A DNA stretch of 64,000 nt from Companilactobacillus mishanensis (GCF_003946505.1 NZ_RHON01000008.1:35262-99261); one strand, 5' to 3'; positions 1 to 10,322 are shown, counted from the first letter of the stretch. Translations and numbers: made by a program. The notes: generated by a model not told the origin, from the letters alone.

Positions 1-866
1 ATTGTTATGCGGTCGTAGCTAACCAATTAGCAATCCAAGATATTAATTTCAATGACCCTAAGAATTTTCTATTTAAGTCGGACATTCAAGAATTTGTGAA
101 TGATTATAACTTGAATCCTGATCGAGATAAATTTAGTTTTAGAAATATTTTTGGTACTCACGATATGTCGGATGCTATTTATAGCACACCGCGAGTTTGG
201 TGGGGACAACAGGAGTTTTCTGGTAAGACGGATGAGAGTCCTGAAAGTCAGGATCTGTCATTTATCAAACGTGCTAATAGACTGTTGAGTATTGACGATG
301 CACAGTATTACTTGAGTTCACATTTTCAGAAGACTGAATTTGATCCTTTGAATGAGGGAGAGAACAACAAACGTTATCGTCCAATAAGTTTGGCCAAAAC
401 TCAAGAATCACATGTATTACAGATCAGACCTGATTTGAAACCCGAGATTGCTTGTATCCATTGGCTTGCCATGGGTGTGGCATCTCAAAGTGTTTATGTT
501 CCATTCTACATGGGAATCACAGATACGCCCGAGGAATACAAGATTGGTGGACTTCCATACGATGATAAGTCTGCTTACTGGACTTACAAGTTGGCTGGAG
601 TTTTATTGGATAGCCATTATCAAGAACTTGGTCAAATGTTCCAGAACAAACAAAAAGATATCAACATTTCACTTCGTAAGAAGTTGAGGGACGGCGATAT
701 CAAAGCTCTGGGCAAAACAGATGAAGAGTTGCCAGAATTTTTGACAAAGGCATCTAATGATATGGCACATATTGCTTTAGACGGATACAAAGAATTGATT
801 GCACAACTTATCACTGATTCAACAGATTTTTCGCCATTGAATTTTAAGACGGATATGAATTTGTAA
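1..866 (+). CDS. C69 family dipeptidase, 3' part (5' end outside window)
   Basis: The reading frame is already open at base 3, so the gene begins upstream of the window; about 287 C-terminal codons are present. Family C69 (formerly U34) enzymes are N-terminal-nucleophile dipeptidases that cleave peptide-derived dipeptides in the cytoplasm of lactic acid bacteria. Hallmarks visible are a RVWWGQ segment, SSHF followed by a Tyr/Asp-rich stretch, and a QESHVLQIRP strand with a following WLAMG. The N-terminal catalytic Cys is not in the window. A permease gene follows after 29 bp, so co-transcription and a shared role in amino nitrogen use are plausible. Confidence 0.85.
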   Translation, partial: CYAVVANQLAIQDINFNDPKNFLFKSDIQEFVNDYNLNPDRDKFSFRNIFGTHDMSDAIYSTPRVWWGQQEFSGKTDESPESQDLSFIKRANRLLSIDDAQYYLSSHFQKTEFDPLNEGENNKRYRPISLAKTQESHVLQIRPDLKPEIACIHWLAMGVASQSVYVPFYMGITDTPEEYKIGGLPYDDKSAYWTYKLAGVLLDSHYQELGQMFQNKQKDINISLRKKLRDGDIKALGKTDEELPEFLTKASNDMAHIALDGYKELIAQLITDSTDFSPLNFKTDMNL

Positions 867-895
867 TTTATTGAGGAAATAGGGGAACTTTTATA

Positions 896-2407
896 ATGAA
901 CGAGGGTAATTCGACGAAGAAAACCATCACAATGTTCGGATTGATCATGATGATTTTCACGTCTGTATATGGATTTGCCAATACAACTGTTGCGTATGCA
1001 CAAATGGGATTGGCTAGTATTATTTGGTATTTATTTGCTGCAGTATTTTTCTTCCTACCAGTTGGATTTATGATGGCTGAATATGGTTCAGCCTTTCATG
1101 AAGCAAAGGGTGGAATTTACTCTTGGATCGAAGGTGCCGTTGGAGCAAAATTAGCTTTCACTGGTACTTTTATCTGGTTAGCTTCTTGGGAAGTTTGGCT
1201 AGTCTCAACTTCTTCAAAAGTTTGGATCCCAATGTCGACATTCTTTGCTGGACATGACACAACTCAAACTTGGCACTTAGGTAGCTTGAGTTCTACTCAG
1301 ACTATTGGTCTTTTAGCCGTATTATGGATTTTATTTGTTACATTCACAGCCACACGTGGTATGGATAAAATATCAAAGATCTCATCATTAGGTGGAACAA
1401 TGATGATTGCCTTGAATATTCTATTTTTCGTATTAAGTATTGCTATGATCTTCTTATCTGGATTCCACATGGCAGAACCTGTTACTGGTGCTAACACCTT
1501 TATCAAGTCTGCTAATCCGGTCTTTGCTTCACCACTAGGGATGGTTTCCTTCATTGTTTATGCAATCTTTGCATACGGTGGATTGGAATCAATGGGTGGA
1601 GTTACCGACAGTATGAAGAATCCTAAACGTGATTTCCCACGTGGTATCTTGATTTCTGCTGGAATTATCGCCGTTCTTTATTCACTGACGATTCTTTTCT
1701 GGGGTATTAGTGCCAACTGGCATTCTGTTATCGGAAAGGAAGGAGTTAACCTTGGTAACATTACTTATGTCATGATGAGTAATTTGGGTTATACATTTGG
1801 TACACATATTGGAATGAGTTCATCCGCAGCAATCACTCTTGGAGAGTGGTTGGCAAGATTTACCGGATTAGACATGTTTATTCTCTATATGGGTTCATTC
1901 TTTGTTTTGATTTATTCACCTTTAAAGTCATTTATTCTTGGTACTCCCAAGGATTTCTGGCCAGAACGTGTTACTAAATTGAATAAAAAAGGTATGCCAT
2001 CTAACGCAATGTGGATGCAAGCTGCCTTTGTTATTGTGATCATTCTTGCCGTTGATTTCTTCGGTGGTAGAAATTCTAAAAACTTGTATCAAATATTGAC
2101 CTTGATGGCTAATGTTTCCACTTCAGTTCCTTATTTGTTCCTTGTTGGTGCATATCCGTTCTTCAATTTGAACAATGATATCGAGAAACCATATGTCTTC
2201 TTTAAGAATAAAAAGATGATGTGGGCGACATCGATACTTGTATTCTTGGTTGTATTATTCGCAATTATCTTTACGTTGATCGAACCAATTATTGAACATG
2301 CTTGGATGGATGCATTCTGGACTATTATTGGACCAGTTGCTTTCGGAGCCATTGCCTTGATTCTTTATGGTAATTACGCTAGACGTACTAGAAATAAGAA
2401 TTTATAA
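896..2407 (+). CDS. yjeM: APC-superfamily amino acid permease, YjeM-like
   Basis: A 503-residue integral membrane protein with about 12-13 hydrophobic segments, matching the glutamate/GABA-antiporter branch of the APC superfamily, subgroup YjeM. The conserved helix 1 (GLIMMIFTSVYGFAN), a YGSAFHEAKGGIYSW segment in TM2-3 and the YGGLESMGG motif support this. It would exchange or import an amino acid across the membrane; the substrate cannot be read from sequence. An AGGGGAA ribosome site precedes the ATG. It sits 29 bp behind the dipeptidase gene and is followed by a bidirectional terminator. Confidence 0.8.
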   Translation: MNEGNSTKKTITMFGLIMMIFTSVYGFANTTVAYAQMGLASIIWYLFAAVFFFLPVGFMMAEYGSAFHEAKGGIYSWIEGAVGAKLAFTGTFIWLASWEVWLVSTSSKVWIPMSTFFAGHDTTQTWHLGSLSSTQTIGLLAVLWILFVTFTATRGMDKISKISSLGGTMMIALNILFFVLSIAMIFLSGFHMAEPVTGANTFIKSANPVFASPLGMVSFIVYAIFAYGGLESMGGVTDSMKNPKRDFPRGILISAGIIAVLYSLTILFWGISANWHSVIGKEGVNLGNITYVMMSNLGYTFGTHIGMSSSAAITLGEWLARFTGLDMFILYMGSFFVLIYSPLKSFILGTPKDFWPERVTKLNKKGMPSNAMWMQAAFVIVIILAVDFFGGRNSKNLYQILTLMANVSTSVPYLFLVGAYPFFNLNNDIEKPYVFFKNKKMMWATSILVFLVVLFAIIFTLIEPIIEHAWMDAFWTIIGPVAFGAIALILYGNYARRTRNKNL

Positions 2408-2412
2408 AATTA

Positions 2413-2443
2413 AAAGACCTCCAAATTTTTGGAGGTCTTTTTT
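2413..2443. terminator. bidirectional intrinsic terminator
   Basis: A 10-bp stem (AAAGACCTCC with GGAGGTCTTT) has an A-tract before and a T-tract after. It serves the permease on the plus strand and glyA on the minus strand. Confidence 0.9.
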
Positions 2444-2453
2444 GATATCTAGT

Positions 2454-3683
2454 TTATTTGATAGGATGTTTGTCAGTTAAAGCTTTTGTACGTGCATCCA
2501 ATTCTTTTAATTTGTCGGCATCATCATGATACTTGATAGCATCTACAATGATTGAAGCAACTTCACGACAATCATCTTCATCGAATCCACGAGAAGTGAT
2601 TGCAGGAGTTCCTAAACGTAAGCCAGATGTGTATTTTGGTGGCAATGGATCATTAGGAATAGCTTCTTTGTTGGTTGTGATGTGAATCGTGTCAAGCAAG
2701 TTTTGAACTTCCATACCGTTCATATCAGTTTCTGTAAGTACCACGTTCAACAAGTGGTTGTCGGTTCCACCAGTTAAAACAGAAAGGTTTTCTGCATTGT
2801 TGATAACTTCTGACATTGCTTGAGCATTCTTCATAACTTGAGCGATGTAAGTCTTGAATTCTGGTTGAAGGTCTTCGCCAAATGCAACAGCTTTTGCAGC
2901 AATAACGTGTTCCAAAGGTCCACCTTGTGTTCCAGGGAAAATAGCAGAATTGATCTTCTTGCCAAGTTCTGGTTTAGCAAAAATCATACCACCACGAGGT
3001 CCACGGAGTGTTTTATGTGTAGTTGTTGTGACGATATCGGCAACACCGATTGGAGTGGGATGTAGTCCAACAGCAGCTAATCCAGCAATATGGGCCATAT
3101 CTACCATCAATAGGGCATTTACTGAGTCAGCGATTGCACGGAATTTTTTGAAATCAATAGTTCTACTGTAGGCTGAAGCACCTGCAACAATAAGCTTTGG
3201 TTGTACTTCTTGAGCAATCTTTTGAACTTCATCATAATCGATGAATCCTTCGGCATTTACTCCATATGAATGGAATTGGTACATCTTACCTGAGAAGTTA
3301 ACTTTGGAGCCATGTGTTAAGTGTCCACCAGCGTTTAAGTCCATACCTAATACTACGTCACCTGGTTTTAAAACAGCCTGGTAAGCGGCAGCATTAGCTT
3401 GTGAGCCTGAGTGAGGTTGAACATTTACATATTCCGCATTGAATAATTTTTTAGCACGGTCGATTGCAATCGTTTCGATTTGGTCGATAATTTCACATCC
3501 ACCATAGTAGCGACGGCCAGGATAACCTTCAGCATATTTGTTAGTCAACACTGAACCTTGAGCCTTTCTAACGTCATCGGAAACAATATTTTCTGATGCA
3601 ATAAGTTCGATATTGCGGTTTTGACGATCTTCTTCCTTTTGAATTAAATCAAAAACTTCTTTATCACCATTACTGTACTTCAT
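2454..3683 (-). CDS. glyA: serine hydroxymethyltransferase
   Basis: A full-length 409-residue PLP enzyme interconverting serine plus tetrahydrofolate with glycine plus methylene-tetrahydrofolate in the cytoplasm, the main source of one-carbon units. The PLP lysine lies in the [14 protein letters not shown] motif. The N-terminal ELIASEN, the [15 protein letters not shown] segment and the HSGSQAN motif are intact. The ATG lies 4 bp after the stop of the upstream nuclease gene, so the two are probably co-transcribed. An AAGGAGTGA ribosome site precedes it. Confidence 0.97.
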   Translation of the reverse strand: MKYSNGDKEVFDLIQKEEDRQNRNIELIASENIVSDDVRKAQGSVLTNKYAEGYPGRRYYGGCEIIDQIETIAIDRAKKLFNAEYVNVQPHSGSQANAAAYQAVLKPGDVVLGMDLNAGGHLTHGSKVNFSGKMYQFHSYGVNAEGFIDYDEVQKIAQEVQPKLIVAGASAYSRTIDFKKFRAIADSVNALLMVDMAHIAGLAAVGLHPTPIGVADIVTTTTHKTLRGPRGGMIFAKPELGKKINSAIFPGTQGGPLEHVIAAKAVAFGEDLQPEFKTYIAQVMKNAQAMSEVINNAENLSVLTGGTDNHLLNVVLTETDMNGMEVQNLLDTIHITTNKEAIPNDPLPPKYTSGLRLGTPAITSRGFDEDDCREVASIIVDAIKYHDDADKLKELDARTKALTDKHPIK

Positions 3684-3687
3684 CGAA

Positions 3688-4500
3688 TCACTCCTTGTTA
3701 TTATTAACTACACTTGTACCATCAGCATAATTGATTGTTACGCCTTTCTCAACATTAAAAATGTATACATTAAACTTTACTTGACCATCACTATTACCTT
3801 GTGAGTCGAGTGACTCTGCCATCATCTGTACCCCTCTAGCAACTAGCTCGTTGTTTCGGTAAATGGGTTGTACACGATATCTAATGAAATTATTTGGGTT
3901 TTGTTTTAGATAGTAGGCAATGTCATTCTCGTGTTTTAGCATTTCAGGTGAATTCAATGACCTTGTTGCAGTCATCAAATTTTTTGGATTGTTATTTTGA
4001 CCTGAAAGTTGGAAACCAATCAAATGGGAGCGGTTGTATAACCAGCCACCTGGAATACGTTTGTTTCTCCAGCCAGTAGGATTGACGTATAATGGCTCTC
4101 TTTTTTCAGTTGGCATAAGGCTGCGATTCAAGAGTGCATCTGCCTCAATGGCACGGTTGAAATTGTCTAAATCGGCAAAACTCTGCCATGCGCCAGATGC
4201 AATACTTAAGTCTTTTTTTGAAAAAGTTGGGTTGTTATTGTTTACTTCAATTTCTTGATGACCGTTGTAATTGAGATTAGCAAGTTGCGAGGACGAATTA
4301 GCATTGGTCTTGGTAGCTTGCCTTGGATTGTCACCATTATCTATATTGCCCTGATACGTTTCGTAAACTCCGGTACCCCCAGCAATTATCAATACTAGTC
4401 CTAATGTGACTAGTCGATGATGGATCCTTTTCTTAGGCTTGATCATGAAGGTGGTAAACAAAACAATGACGCCCAAAATTATCAGTAATAACATATACAT
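3688..4500 (-). CDS. membrane-anchored DNA/RNA non-specific endonuclease (EndA-like)
   Basis: About 270 residues. The reading frame extends six codons further to a TTG, but TTGGGGAG lies 8 bp before the ATG at 4500, so I use that start. Two N-terminal hydrophobic stretches (about 1-15 and 30-50) suggest membrane anchoring. The nuclease domain (about 110-255) has NRSHLIGFQ in place of the usual DRGH core, as in the EndA/streptococcal DNA-entry nuclease group, followed by [10 protein letters not shown] with a metal-binding Asn. Likely an exported nuclease acting on extracellular DNA for nutrition or uptake. An inverted repeat (ACCAAGTC/GACTTGGT) occupies its leader. Confidence 0.8.
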   Translation of the reverse strand: MYMLLLIILGVIVLFTTFMIKPKKRIHHRLVTLGLVLIIAGGTGVYETYQGNIDNGDNPRQATKTNANSSSQLANLNYNGHQEIEVNNNNPTFSKKDLSIASGAWQSFADLDNFNRAIEADALLNRSLMPTEKREPLYVNPTGWRNKRIPGGWLYNRSHLIGFQLSGQNNNPKNLMTATRSLNSPEMLKHENDIAYYLKQNPNNFIRYRVQPIYRNNELVARGVQMMAESLDSQGNSDGQVKFNVYIFNVEKGVTINYADGTSVVNNNKE

Positions 4501-4612
4501 AAATTTAATGCTCCCCAAAATAGTTTACCAAGTCTTATTCTCAAATTCCCTAAATATGCTTGCAAGATAGGACTTGGTATACAGCATAGTGTAGCATAAT
4601 AAATAGTTGTCA

Positions 4613-4641
4613 TTGACCTAACTACTTGAAATAAATATTTT
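4613..4641 (+). promoter_or_regulatory. sigma-A type promoter of the NADH oxidase gene
   Basis: TTGACC at 4613-4618 and TATTTT at 4636-4641 are separated by 17 bp and lie about 40 bp before the start codon. Assigned from sequence only. Confidence 0.55.
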
Positions 4642-4682
4642 TATCAACTATGATGGAATCAGTAGTCGAAGGAGGTTTCTAT

Positions 4683-6035
4683 ATGAAAGTTATTGTAGTA
4701 GGTTCATCACATGGTGGGTACGAAACAGTTCGAGGAATTCTCAAACAAAACCCAGATACAGAAATTCAATGGTATGAAAAGGGTGACTTCCTATCATTCT
4801 TATCTTGCGGAATGCAATTGTATTTGGAAGGTAAAGTTAAGAAGGTAAATAGTGTCAGCTATGCCACTCCAGAGGAAATGGAAAAACAAGGTGTTGCTGT
4901 ATATCTTCAACAAGAAATTACAAAGATCGATGCTGCAAAACATGAAGTTGAAGTTGTTAGCCACGCTGATGGTTCAACTCGTACTGAAAAGTATGACAAG
5001 CTGGTTTTGAGTGCTGGAGCTGTTCCAACACATATCCCAGTTGAGGGAAGCGACTTAGAAAATATTTATGCAATGCGTGGTCGTGACTGGGCTATCAAGT
5101 TAAAGGCCAAAACAGTTGACCCTGATGTCAACAATGTTGTTGTAATAGGTTCAGGATATATCGGAAATGAAGCTACAGAAGTATTTGCCAAAGCCGGTAT
5201 GAATGTAACTGTAATTGATATTTTACCAAGAGTTTTGGGTACATATTTGGATCCAGAATTCACAGATATTCTTGCCAAGAATATGGAAGAACACGGTGTT
5301 AAGATTGCTGCAGGTGAAACAGTTAAAAAGTTCGTCGGTAAAGGCGGGAAAGTTACACAAGTTCAAACTGATAAAGGAACTTATGATGCTGATCTAGTCA
5401 TCGAAGCAGCTGGTGTTCGTCCAAATACTAAATGGTTGAACGGCATTGTCGACATCAATAAAGATGGAACAATTAAAACTGACGAATATATGCAAACCAG
5501 TGCTAAAGATATTTTTGCCGTTGGGGATGCAACTCATATCAAGTTCTTGCCAACCGATGGTGAGGCACATATCTCACTTGCAACTAATGCACGTCGTCAA
5601 GGTAGAATTGCTGCATTGAACCTTGAAAAACCAGTTAAGAAATTCCCTGGTATTTCAGGATCATCAGCTTTAACTGTCTTTGATTACAAGTTTGCCTCGA
5701 CTGGTATTAAAGATGCTACTGCTAAGGCATATAATGCTAATGTTAAATCAGTTTATGTAACAGATAGCTACAGACCAAAGTTTGTCCCAGCTGATGAAAA
5801 TCCAACAGTTTATTTCAAATTAACGTATAACGCTGATAATCATCAAGTCGTTGGTGCACAAATTATGTCAAAAGCTGATGTAACTGCAGACATCAATGCT
5901 ATTTCAGTTGCTATTCAAGCTAAGATGACAATCGAATATCTCGAATATGCCGATTTCTTCTTCCAACCAGGATTTGACCGTCCATGGAATATCATCAATG
6001 TTGCGGCTCAAAAGGCTGTCGATGAAAATAAATAA
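4683..6035 (+). CDS. nox: NADH oxidase (water-forming type), FAD-dependent
   Basis: A 450-residue flavoprotein of the CoA-disulfide reductase/NADH oxidase family that transfers electrons from NADH to O2, regenerating NAD+ in fermentative cells. The start is the ATG behind AAGGAGG (an upstream in-frame ATG at 4650 has no such site). Visible parts are the FAD-binding start (VVGSSHGG), the redox Cys in FLSFLSCGM, the NAD-binding [11 protein letters not shown], the FAVGDATHI flavin motif and a C-terminal dimerisation domain ending [12 protein letters not shown] single redox Cys favours oxidase over disulfide reductase; water formation is inferred from the family. Confidence 0.9.
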   Translation: MKVIVVGSSHGGYETVRGILKQNPDTEIQWYEKGDFLSFLSCGMQLYLEGKVKKVNSVSYATPEEMEKQGVAVYLQQEITKIDAAKHEVEVVSHADGSTRTEKYDKLVLSAGAVPTHIPVEGSDLENIYAMRGRDWAIKLKAKTVDPDVNNVVVIGSGYIGNEATEVFAKAGMNVTVIDILPRVLGTYLDPEFTDILAKNMEEHGVKIAAGETVKKFVGKGGKVTQVQTDKGTYDADLVIEAAGVRPNTKWLNGIVDINKDGTIKTDEYMQTSAKDIFAVGDATHIKFLPTDGEAHISLATNARRQGRIAALNLEKPVKKFPGISGSSALTVFDYKFASTGIKDATAKAYNANVKSVYVTDSYRPKFVPADENPTVYFKLTYNADNHQVVGAQIMSKADVTADINAISVAIQAKMTIEYLEYADFFFQPGFDRPWNIINVAAQKAVDENK

Positions 6036-6044
6036 ATAATGATT

Positions 6045-6088
6045 AATAACCAAAACGAATTTCATTTATCGTTTTGGTTATTTTTTTG
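6045..6088. terminator. intrinsic terminator after nox
   Basis: A long stem (AATAACCAAAACGA with its complement) with a 9-nt loop, followed by a T-tract. Confidence 0.9.
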
Positions 6089-6138
6089 TCTAAATTATAG
6101 TAATATATTAGTAACAGATACATAAAGAGGGATTATAT

Positions 6139-6921
6139 ATGAAAAAAAGGGGATTGCTTGCGGTATTGTTTGTATTATCGCTCATTTTTGTAAGTAGTCA
6201 GTTTTGGGTTAACAAGGTTGACGCGGTATCATTGCAATATCAAGTACTTCAACCAAATGGACAAACTAGTCATGCGGACCAGTACATGGATAAGCCAGCT
6301 AATGTAATCATCAAAGATGGTAAATACTATGTGTCAATGACGTCATCAGTCCCATCTTGGATCGGTTCACATCCAGTTACATATACCAGCATCAATAATG
6401 GTGATGGTCAGATTGTCAATAATGCTCATGGTGCAACATTTAAGTTCATTACAACAGATTTGAATAAACTAATACCTGTTACCATGCATTTGGATGTTAA
6501 AGTTGCCAACGTGAATATGGATGCGTTAGTTTATCTGAAATTCCTAAATGTCCCTGCATTGAGTAGTGGAGACAATGGTAACAATTCTGCTACTAATTCC
6601 GGAGATAATGGTGGGGATGCTTCTGCGAACGGTGGAGATACATCTGCTGATGGAAAAGCAACCGATGGCGATAATTCTGGAGAGAAAGCTGCCGATGGTG
6701 AAAAAGTTACAATAAAAAAACCAGTTCCATTGAAAGATTCTAAAAAATCAGGTACACCAGCTAAGAAAGACGAATCTGCTTCCGTGATATATCCTGATGG
6801 TAAAAACAATTCGAAAGCAAAGAAATCCAAGAATCATTTTATAGCAATTACTTCTGCTTCAGTCGTGGGAGTTGCTGCTATTGCAGGTGTCATTTTTTAC
6901 TTCCGTAAAAGTATATTTTAA
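6139..6921 (+). CDS. NEAT-domain cell-surface protein (haem/iron binding candidate)
   Basis: 260 residues. It has an N-terminal signal peptide (about 1-29, KKRG then a hydrophobic core), a NEAT domain (about 32-145) with the start pattern VLQPNGQTSHADQYM and the KDGKYYVSM strand, an Asp/Gly/Ala-rich low-complexity linker (about 148-195), a Lys/Pro-rich stretch, and a C-terminal membrane helix with basic tail. There is no LPXTG before the helix, so it is probably membrane-anchored rather than sortase-linked. NEAT proteins bind haem in Gram-positive envelopes; whether this one keeps the haem-contact Tyr set is not certain. Monocistronic, with its own terminator. Confidence 0.8.
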   Translation: MKKRGLLAVLFVLSLIFVSSQFWVNKVDAVSLQYQVLQPNGQTSHADQYMDKPANVIIKDGKYYVSMTSSVPSWIGSHPVTYTSINNGDGQIVNNAHGATFKFITTDLNKLIPVTMHLDVKVANVNMDALVYLKFLNVPALSSGDNGNNSATNSGDNGGDASANGGDTSADGKATDGDNSGEKAADGEKVTIKKPVPLKDSKKSGTPAKKDESASVIYPDGKNNSKAKKSKNHFIAITSASVVGVAAIAGVIFYFRKSIF

Positions 6922-6925
6922 ATAA

Positions 6926-6961
6926 AAAAGAAGCTGTGACTTATTGGTCACAGCTTCTTTT
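6926..6961. terminator. bidirectional terminator between the NEAT gene and htpX
   Basis: AAGAAGCTGTGAC pairs with GTCACAGCTTCTT across a 6-nt loop, with an A-tract and T-tract on either side, so it can serve both convergent genes. Confidence 0.9.
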
Positions 6962-7879
6962 CTACATAAATGTTTTCTTTAATGCTTCTATTCGTTTATC
7001 CAATGGAGGATGAGTATCAAACCAACCGGCAAAGCTCTTTCTCTTCTTTTGTGGATCAGAGATATAGAGTGCCGCACTGGCATCATCAACTTTCTTCATT
7101 GGTTCTTCATTTTTTTCGAGCTTTTCTAGGGCGTTTATCAACCCCTGTGGGTTACGTGTCAATTCAGCGCCAGAAACATCTGCTAGATACTCTCTGTTTC
7201 GAGATATGGCCAACTGAACTAAATTGGCGATGAACGGTCCTAATATCATAAAGACCAGTCCGACTAGCCATAAGACCAATCGGATCACCATCCATCCTGA
7301 ATTTGATTCATTATCACGATCATTAAATCCAGGCCATACGAATCGATATGCATTACCAATTAGCGTACAGATAAGAATGATGGCAGATGACAAAGCTACT
7401 GAAATCGTCGATACTCTGATATCAAAATTTTTGACATGGGAGATTTCGTGAGCAAGCACGCCTTCGAGTTCTTCACGGTCCATCATTTCATACAAGCCGG
7501 AAGTAACTGCAACGGCAGCATGTTCTGGATCTCGACCAGTCGCAAAGGCATTTGGACTTGGATCATTGATCATATAAATTTCTGGCATGGGAATATCTGC
7601 CACCATAGTTAAATCTTCGACAATGTGCCAAAGGTCTGGTGCATCTTTCTCGGCTTCCAACTTCTTGGCACCATTCATTTGCATGACGATGCTGGTAGAT
7701 TGGAAATAGGTTATCAGTGCATAAACTAATGCAATAACCAATGAAAGAATAATTCCATACCAAATATTATTGATGAAAAAGTAACCGATAAAACTTCCAA
7801 GAGCAGCAAGAATTATGAAGAAAATAACAAATATGAAGTATGTTTTGCGTTTATTACTATCAATCTGTTGATAGATCAT
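6962..7879 (-). CDS. htpX: HtpX membrane zinc metalloprotease
   Basis: 305 residues, M48B family. Two N-terminal TM helices, the zinc motif HEISHVKN (about 147-154), two further TM helices (about 165-185 and 205-235), then NREYLADVSGAEL supplying the third zinc ligand Glu, and a C-terminal HPPLDKRIEAL motif. It degrades damaged membrane proteins at the cytoplasmic face. It starts 12 bp after the lemA stop; this lemA-htpX arrangement is standard in Lactobacillales. Confidence 0.95.
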   Translation of the reverse strand: MIYQQIDSNKRKTYFIFVIFFIILAALGSFIGYFFINNIWYGIILSLVIALVYALITYFQSTSIVMQMNGAKKLEAEKDAPDLWHIVEDLTMVADIPMPEIYMINDPSPNAFATGRDPEHAAVAVTSGLYEMMDREELEGVLAHEISHVKNFDIRVSTISVALSSAIILICTLIGNAYRFVWPGFNDRDNESNSGWMVIRLVLWLVGLVFMILGPFIANLVQLAISRNREYLADVSGAELTRNPQGLINALEKLEKNEEPMKKVDDASAALYISDPQKKRKSFAGWFDTHPPLDKRIEALKKTFM

Positions 7880-7891
7880 TGTTTTCTCCTA

Positions 7892-8443
7892 CTAAAACTT
7901 CACTTTTGGAGCTTCCTTTTCAGCTTCAGGAATTGATAAGAATTCCATAGCTGTGAATCCATGAATTCCCGCAACTAAATTACGTGGGAAAGTTTCGATA
8001 GCTGTATCATATTGTTGTACTTGACTGTTGTAAGCTTGGCGAGCATATGCTACTTTGTTTTCTGTGTTTGAAAGTTCTTCCATCAATTTTGAGAATTCTT
8101 GGTTGGCTTTCAAATCAGGATAGTTTTCAGCTAATGCGAAGACTTGTCTTAAGACACCAGTAAGTTGGTTGTCCGCATCAACTTTGTCTTGTAGAGAATC
8201 AGCGTTAGTAACGTTATTTCTGAGTTCGACAACTTTTGATAAAGTTTCCTTTTCGTGAGAAGCATAGCCCTTAACTGTTTCGACCAAATTAGGAATCAAA
8301 TCAGTACGACGTTTTAGTTGAACATCGATTTGTGAGCTAAATTCACGCGCACGGTTTCTGTATTTGACCAAACCGTTATATAAACCAGCGTAGATAATAC
8401 CTAAAATTACTACGATTGCGATAATAATTATTGCTATTGTCAT
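7892..8443 (-). CDS. lemA: LemA family membrane protein
   Basis: 183 residues with one N-terminal TM helix (about 3-22) and an extracytoplasmic helical domain. The family signature YNGLVKYRNRAREFSSQIDV is visible, as are RRTDLIPNLVETVKGY and the FPRNLVAG segment. The molecular function is not established; it is nearly always linked to htpX. The AAAGGAGAA ribosome site is good. Confidence 0.93.
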   Translation of the reverse strand: MTIAIIIIAIVVILGIIYAGLYNGLVKYRNRAREFSSQIDVQLKRRTDLIPNLVETVKGYASHEKETLSKVVELRNNVTNADSLQDKVDADNQLTGVLRQVFALAENYPDLKANQEFSKLMEELSNTENKVAYARQAYNSQVQQYDTAIETFPRNLVAGIHGFTAMEFLSIPEAEKEAPKVKF

Positions 8444-8567
8444 TGTATTCTCCTTTTTTATGTTGCATACATTTTACCATAATTGATTATCCATAATACC
8501 CTTATAGCCTGGACATTATAGTAAATAAAATACTGCAGATCATGCCAATTAGAAATTACTAAATCTC

Positions 8568-8603
8568 AAGCCTCAACGTTTCTCTTTTAACGTTGAGGCT
8601 TTT
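8568..8603. terminator. terminator-like hairpin in the divergent lemA/serine-hydrolase spacer
   Basis: A perfect 12-bp stem (AGCCTCAACGTT and complement) with an 8-nt loop and short T-tract lies 67 bp before the next gene, with no gene ending at it. It may attenuate that gene's leader or end a small RNA; its role is unknown. Confidence 0.6.
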
Positions 8604-8669
8604 ATAATGTAGATAATTAAATATATATGTTAGGTAACGAATATTTTGTAACTGTTAAGGAGATATGTT

Positions 8670-9788
8670 ATGAAAAATAGAGTTAGATTTATAACATGTA
8701 CAATGTCAGTATTGTTGCTTCAATCATTACTAGTTACATCAACTCCAGTTCGTGCCGATACTTTTGACACGACACAACCAGTTGTTACTCAAACTAATCA
8801 AGAATATGAAGATCAAGAATTGTCGGGACAAGTTGATAACTTGTTGAAACAGGGGAATTTCTGCGGCACAGTTTTGATTATCAAAGACGGCAAGCCTGTA
8901 TATACAAAAAGTATGGGCTATGCCGATTATTCAAAAAAACTTATGAATAAGGATAATTCTAGTTATGAGATCGACTCGATTCAAAAGTCTTTGACTGCAG
9001 GGTTGATCATGAAATTAGTCCAGGAACACAAAATGAGTTTGGATGACAAACTCGCCAAATATTTCCCCGAAATACCAGGAAGCCATAAAATAACTATTCG
9101 TCAAATGTTAGACATGAAATCTGGTTTGACTTTATCGGGGGACGGTCCAACTGTTCCATTACCTGACGCACAAATTGCCAATGATGATGCACACTCTTTG
9201 TATTACAGTAACGTGATGTACAATAAGTGGCAATATTCCCCAATAAATTTTGTTTTATTGGCTAGGATCGTAGAAAAGGTTTCACACAAAAATTATAAAC
9301 AAATATTCACAGAAACGTATATCAAGAAACTTCATTTGAAGGAAACTACATTTGCCTATGGTTCATCAAATAATGTAAATAAATCACAGGGATATACAAA
9401 TAATAATCCACTATCAGGTCGTCTAACTTATGCAAATCCTTATATAACAAAAGCATATGAAACACGAGATGAATTCGGGACCGGTCAAGTATTTATGAGC
9501 CCAGGTGATCTTTATAAGGCTGAGAGATATTTGGTTTCTGGAGACATGTTAACTAACAAATCGCGCCAGGAATTGTTTGTTCCCGCTAGCATTAGCACAT
9601 ACGGTGGTGGATTGTATAATCATACTGATAGCCGTGGATCAAATGGTTGGGGATATGGTTATCAATCAGTTTTCCATATCTCAGATTCAGGCAACACTGC
9701 TGTTGTCGTGATGAGTAATTATCAAAGGTTGGCAAATAATGTAAAACCTTTGGCAAATAAAATTTTCTCATTAGCTTTAAGTGAATAG
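8670..9788 (+). CDS. secreted serine hydrolase, beta-lactamase/class C PBP-like
   Basis: 372 residues. A signal peptide (about 1-29, cut near RADT) precedes a beta-lactamase-fold domain (about 55-370). The SxxK nucleophile motif reads SIQK, a YSPIN segment fills the Y-x-N position, and a C-terminal GWGYGYQS strand fits the third motif. Such proteins in lactobacilli are extracellular D-Ala carboxypeptidase or esterase relatives acting on the wall; this one's substrate is unknown. An AAGGAGATATG start is clear and the gene stands alone with its own terminator. Confidence 0.85.
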   Translation: MKNRVRFITCTMSVLLLQSLLVTSTPVRADTFDTTQPVVTQTNQEYEDQELSGQVDNLLKQGNFCGTVLIIKDGKPVYTKSMGYADYSKKLMNKDNSSYEIDSIQKSLTAGLIMKLVQEHKMSLDDKLAKYFPEIPGSHKITIRQMLDMKSGLTLSGDGPTVPLPDAQIANDDAHSLYYSNVMYNKWQYSPINFVLLARIVEKVSHKNYKQIFTETYIKKLHLKETTFAYGSSNNVNKSQGYTNNNPLSGRLTYANPYITKAYETRDEFGTGQVFMSPGDLYKAERYLVSGDMLTNKSRQELFVPASISTYGGGLYNHTDSRGSNGWGYGYQSVFHISDSGNTAVVVMSNYQRLANNVKPLANKIFSLALSE

Positions 9789-9792
9789 GTTT

Positions 9793-9819
9793 AGATGGTC
9801 GAGAGACCATCTTTTTTTT
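9793..9819 (+). terminator. intrinsic terminator
   Basis: AGATGGTC-GAGA-GACCATCT followed by at least seven T residues. Confidence 0.9.
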
Positions 9820-9936
9820 ATATTTATATTTCTAAATAAAAATACGTCAATATTGCTAATAATTGTAGAAATATTTAATGTAATCGAATACAATACACGT
9901 TATAATATGGATATCAAATAGAAGAGGGTGATGCTC

Positions 9937-10284
9937 GTGAAGAAAACATTCAAGAGTTTGATTACTGCAACAGCAATCTTAGCAACCGGAATGGCAACTT
10001 TTGGAGGTATTGTTTTTGATACTCCAGAAACTGCTAATGCTAGTTCCACGATTGCCGCACCAGAAAAAACAAATGATATTGTCTTTCAAGTAACAGATGC
10101 TGTTCCTTTATACAATGTTCGAGGATACGACATCAAAATGTTGGCCTTTCCTACTCAGGATATTCACTTAGTATTGGAGAAAGATATCGTAACACTTAAA
10201 GATGGTACGATCTTGTATCCGATCGGTAATGATTTCTATGTAAAATCAACAGATGTAGTTGGAAATAATCTTATTTTAATGTAA
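9937..10284 (+). CDS. small secreted protein with SLAP-like domain
   Basis: About 115 residues. I use the GTG at 9937, spaced 9 bp from GAGGG; GTG and ATG codons at 9928 and 9931 lie too close to it. A signal peptide (about 1-35, ending near ANAS) is followed by one compact domain. Its pattern (VPLYNV, a Gly/Asp turn, ILYPIGNDFYVKSTDV) resembles the surface-layer-associated SLAP module, so it may bind the cell wall non-covalently. The precise role is unknown. Confidence 0.6.
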   Translation: MKKTFKSLITATAILATGMATFGGIVFDTPETANASSTIAAPEKTNDIVFQVTDAVPLYNVRGYDIKMLAFPTQDIHLVLEKDIVTLKDGTILYPIGNDFYVKSTDVVGNNLILM

Positions 10285-10287
10285 CAT

Positions 10288-10322
10288 CAAAAGAGCCGGG
10301 ACGATAAAGTTCCGACTTTTTG
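10288..10322 (+). terminator. probable imperfect terminator
   Basis: A CGGGAC/GTTCCG core stem extended by A/T pairs, then a T-tract of five. Confidence 0.6.

Noticed and set aside
448..687. Plus-strand ORF inside the dipeptidase gene
   Set aside because: Alternative frame of a clearly conserved gene.
3684..4682. Riboswitch or T-box before glyA/endA
   Set aside because: Only a simple 8-bp inverted repeat is present; no T-box or known aptamer motif was seen.
6531..6830. Minus-strand 99-codon ORF
   Set aside because: Shadow of the Asp/Gly-rich linker of the NEAT protein; no ribosome site.
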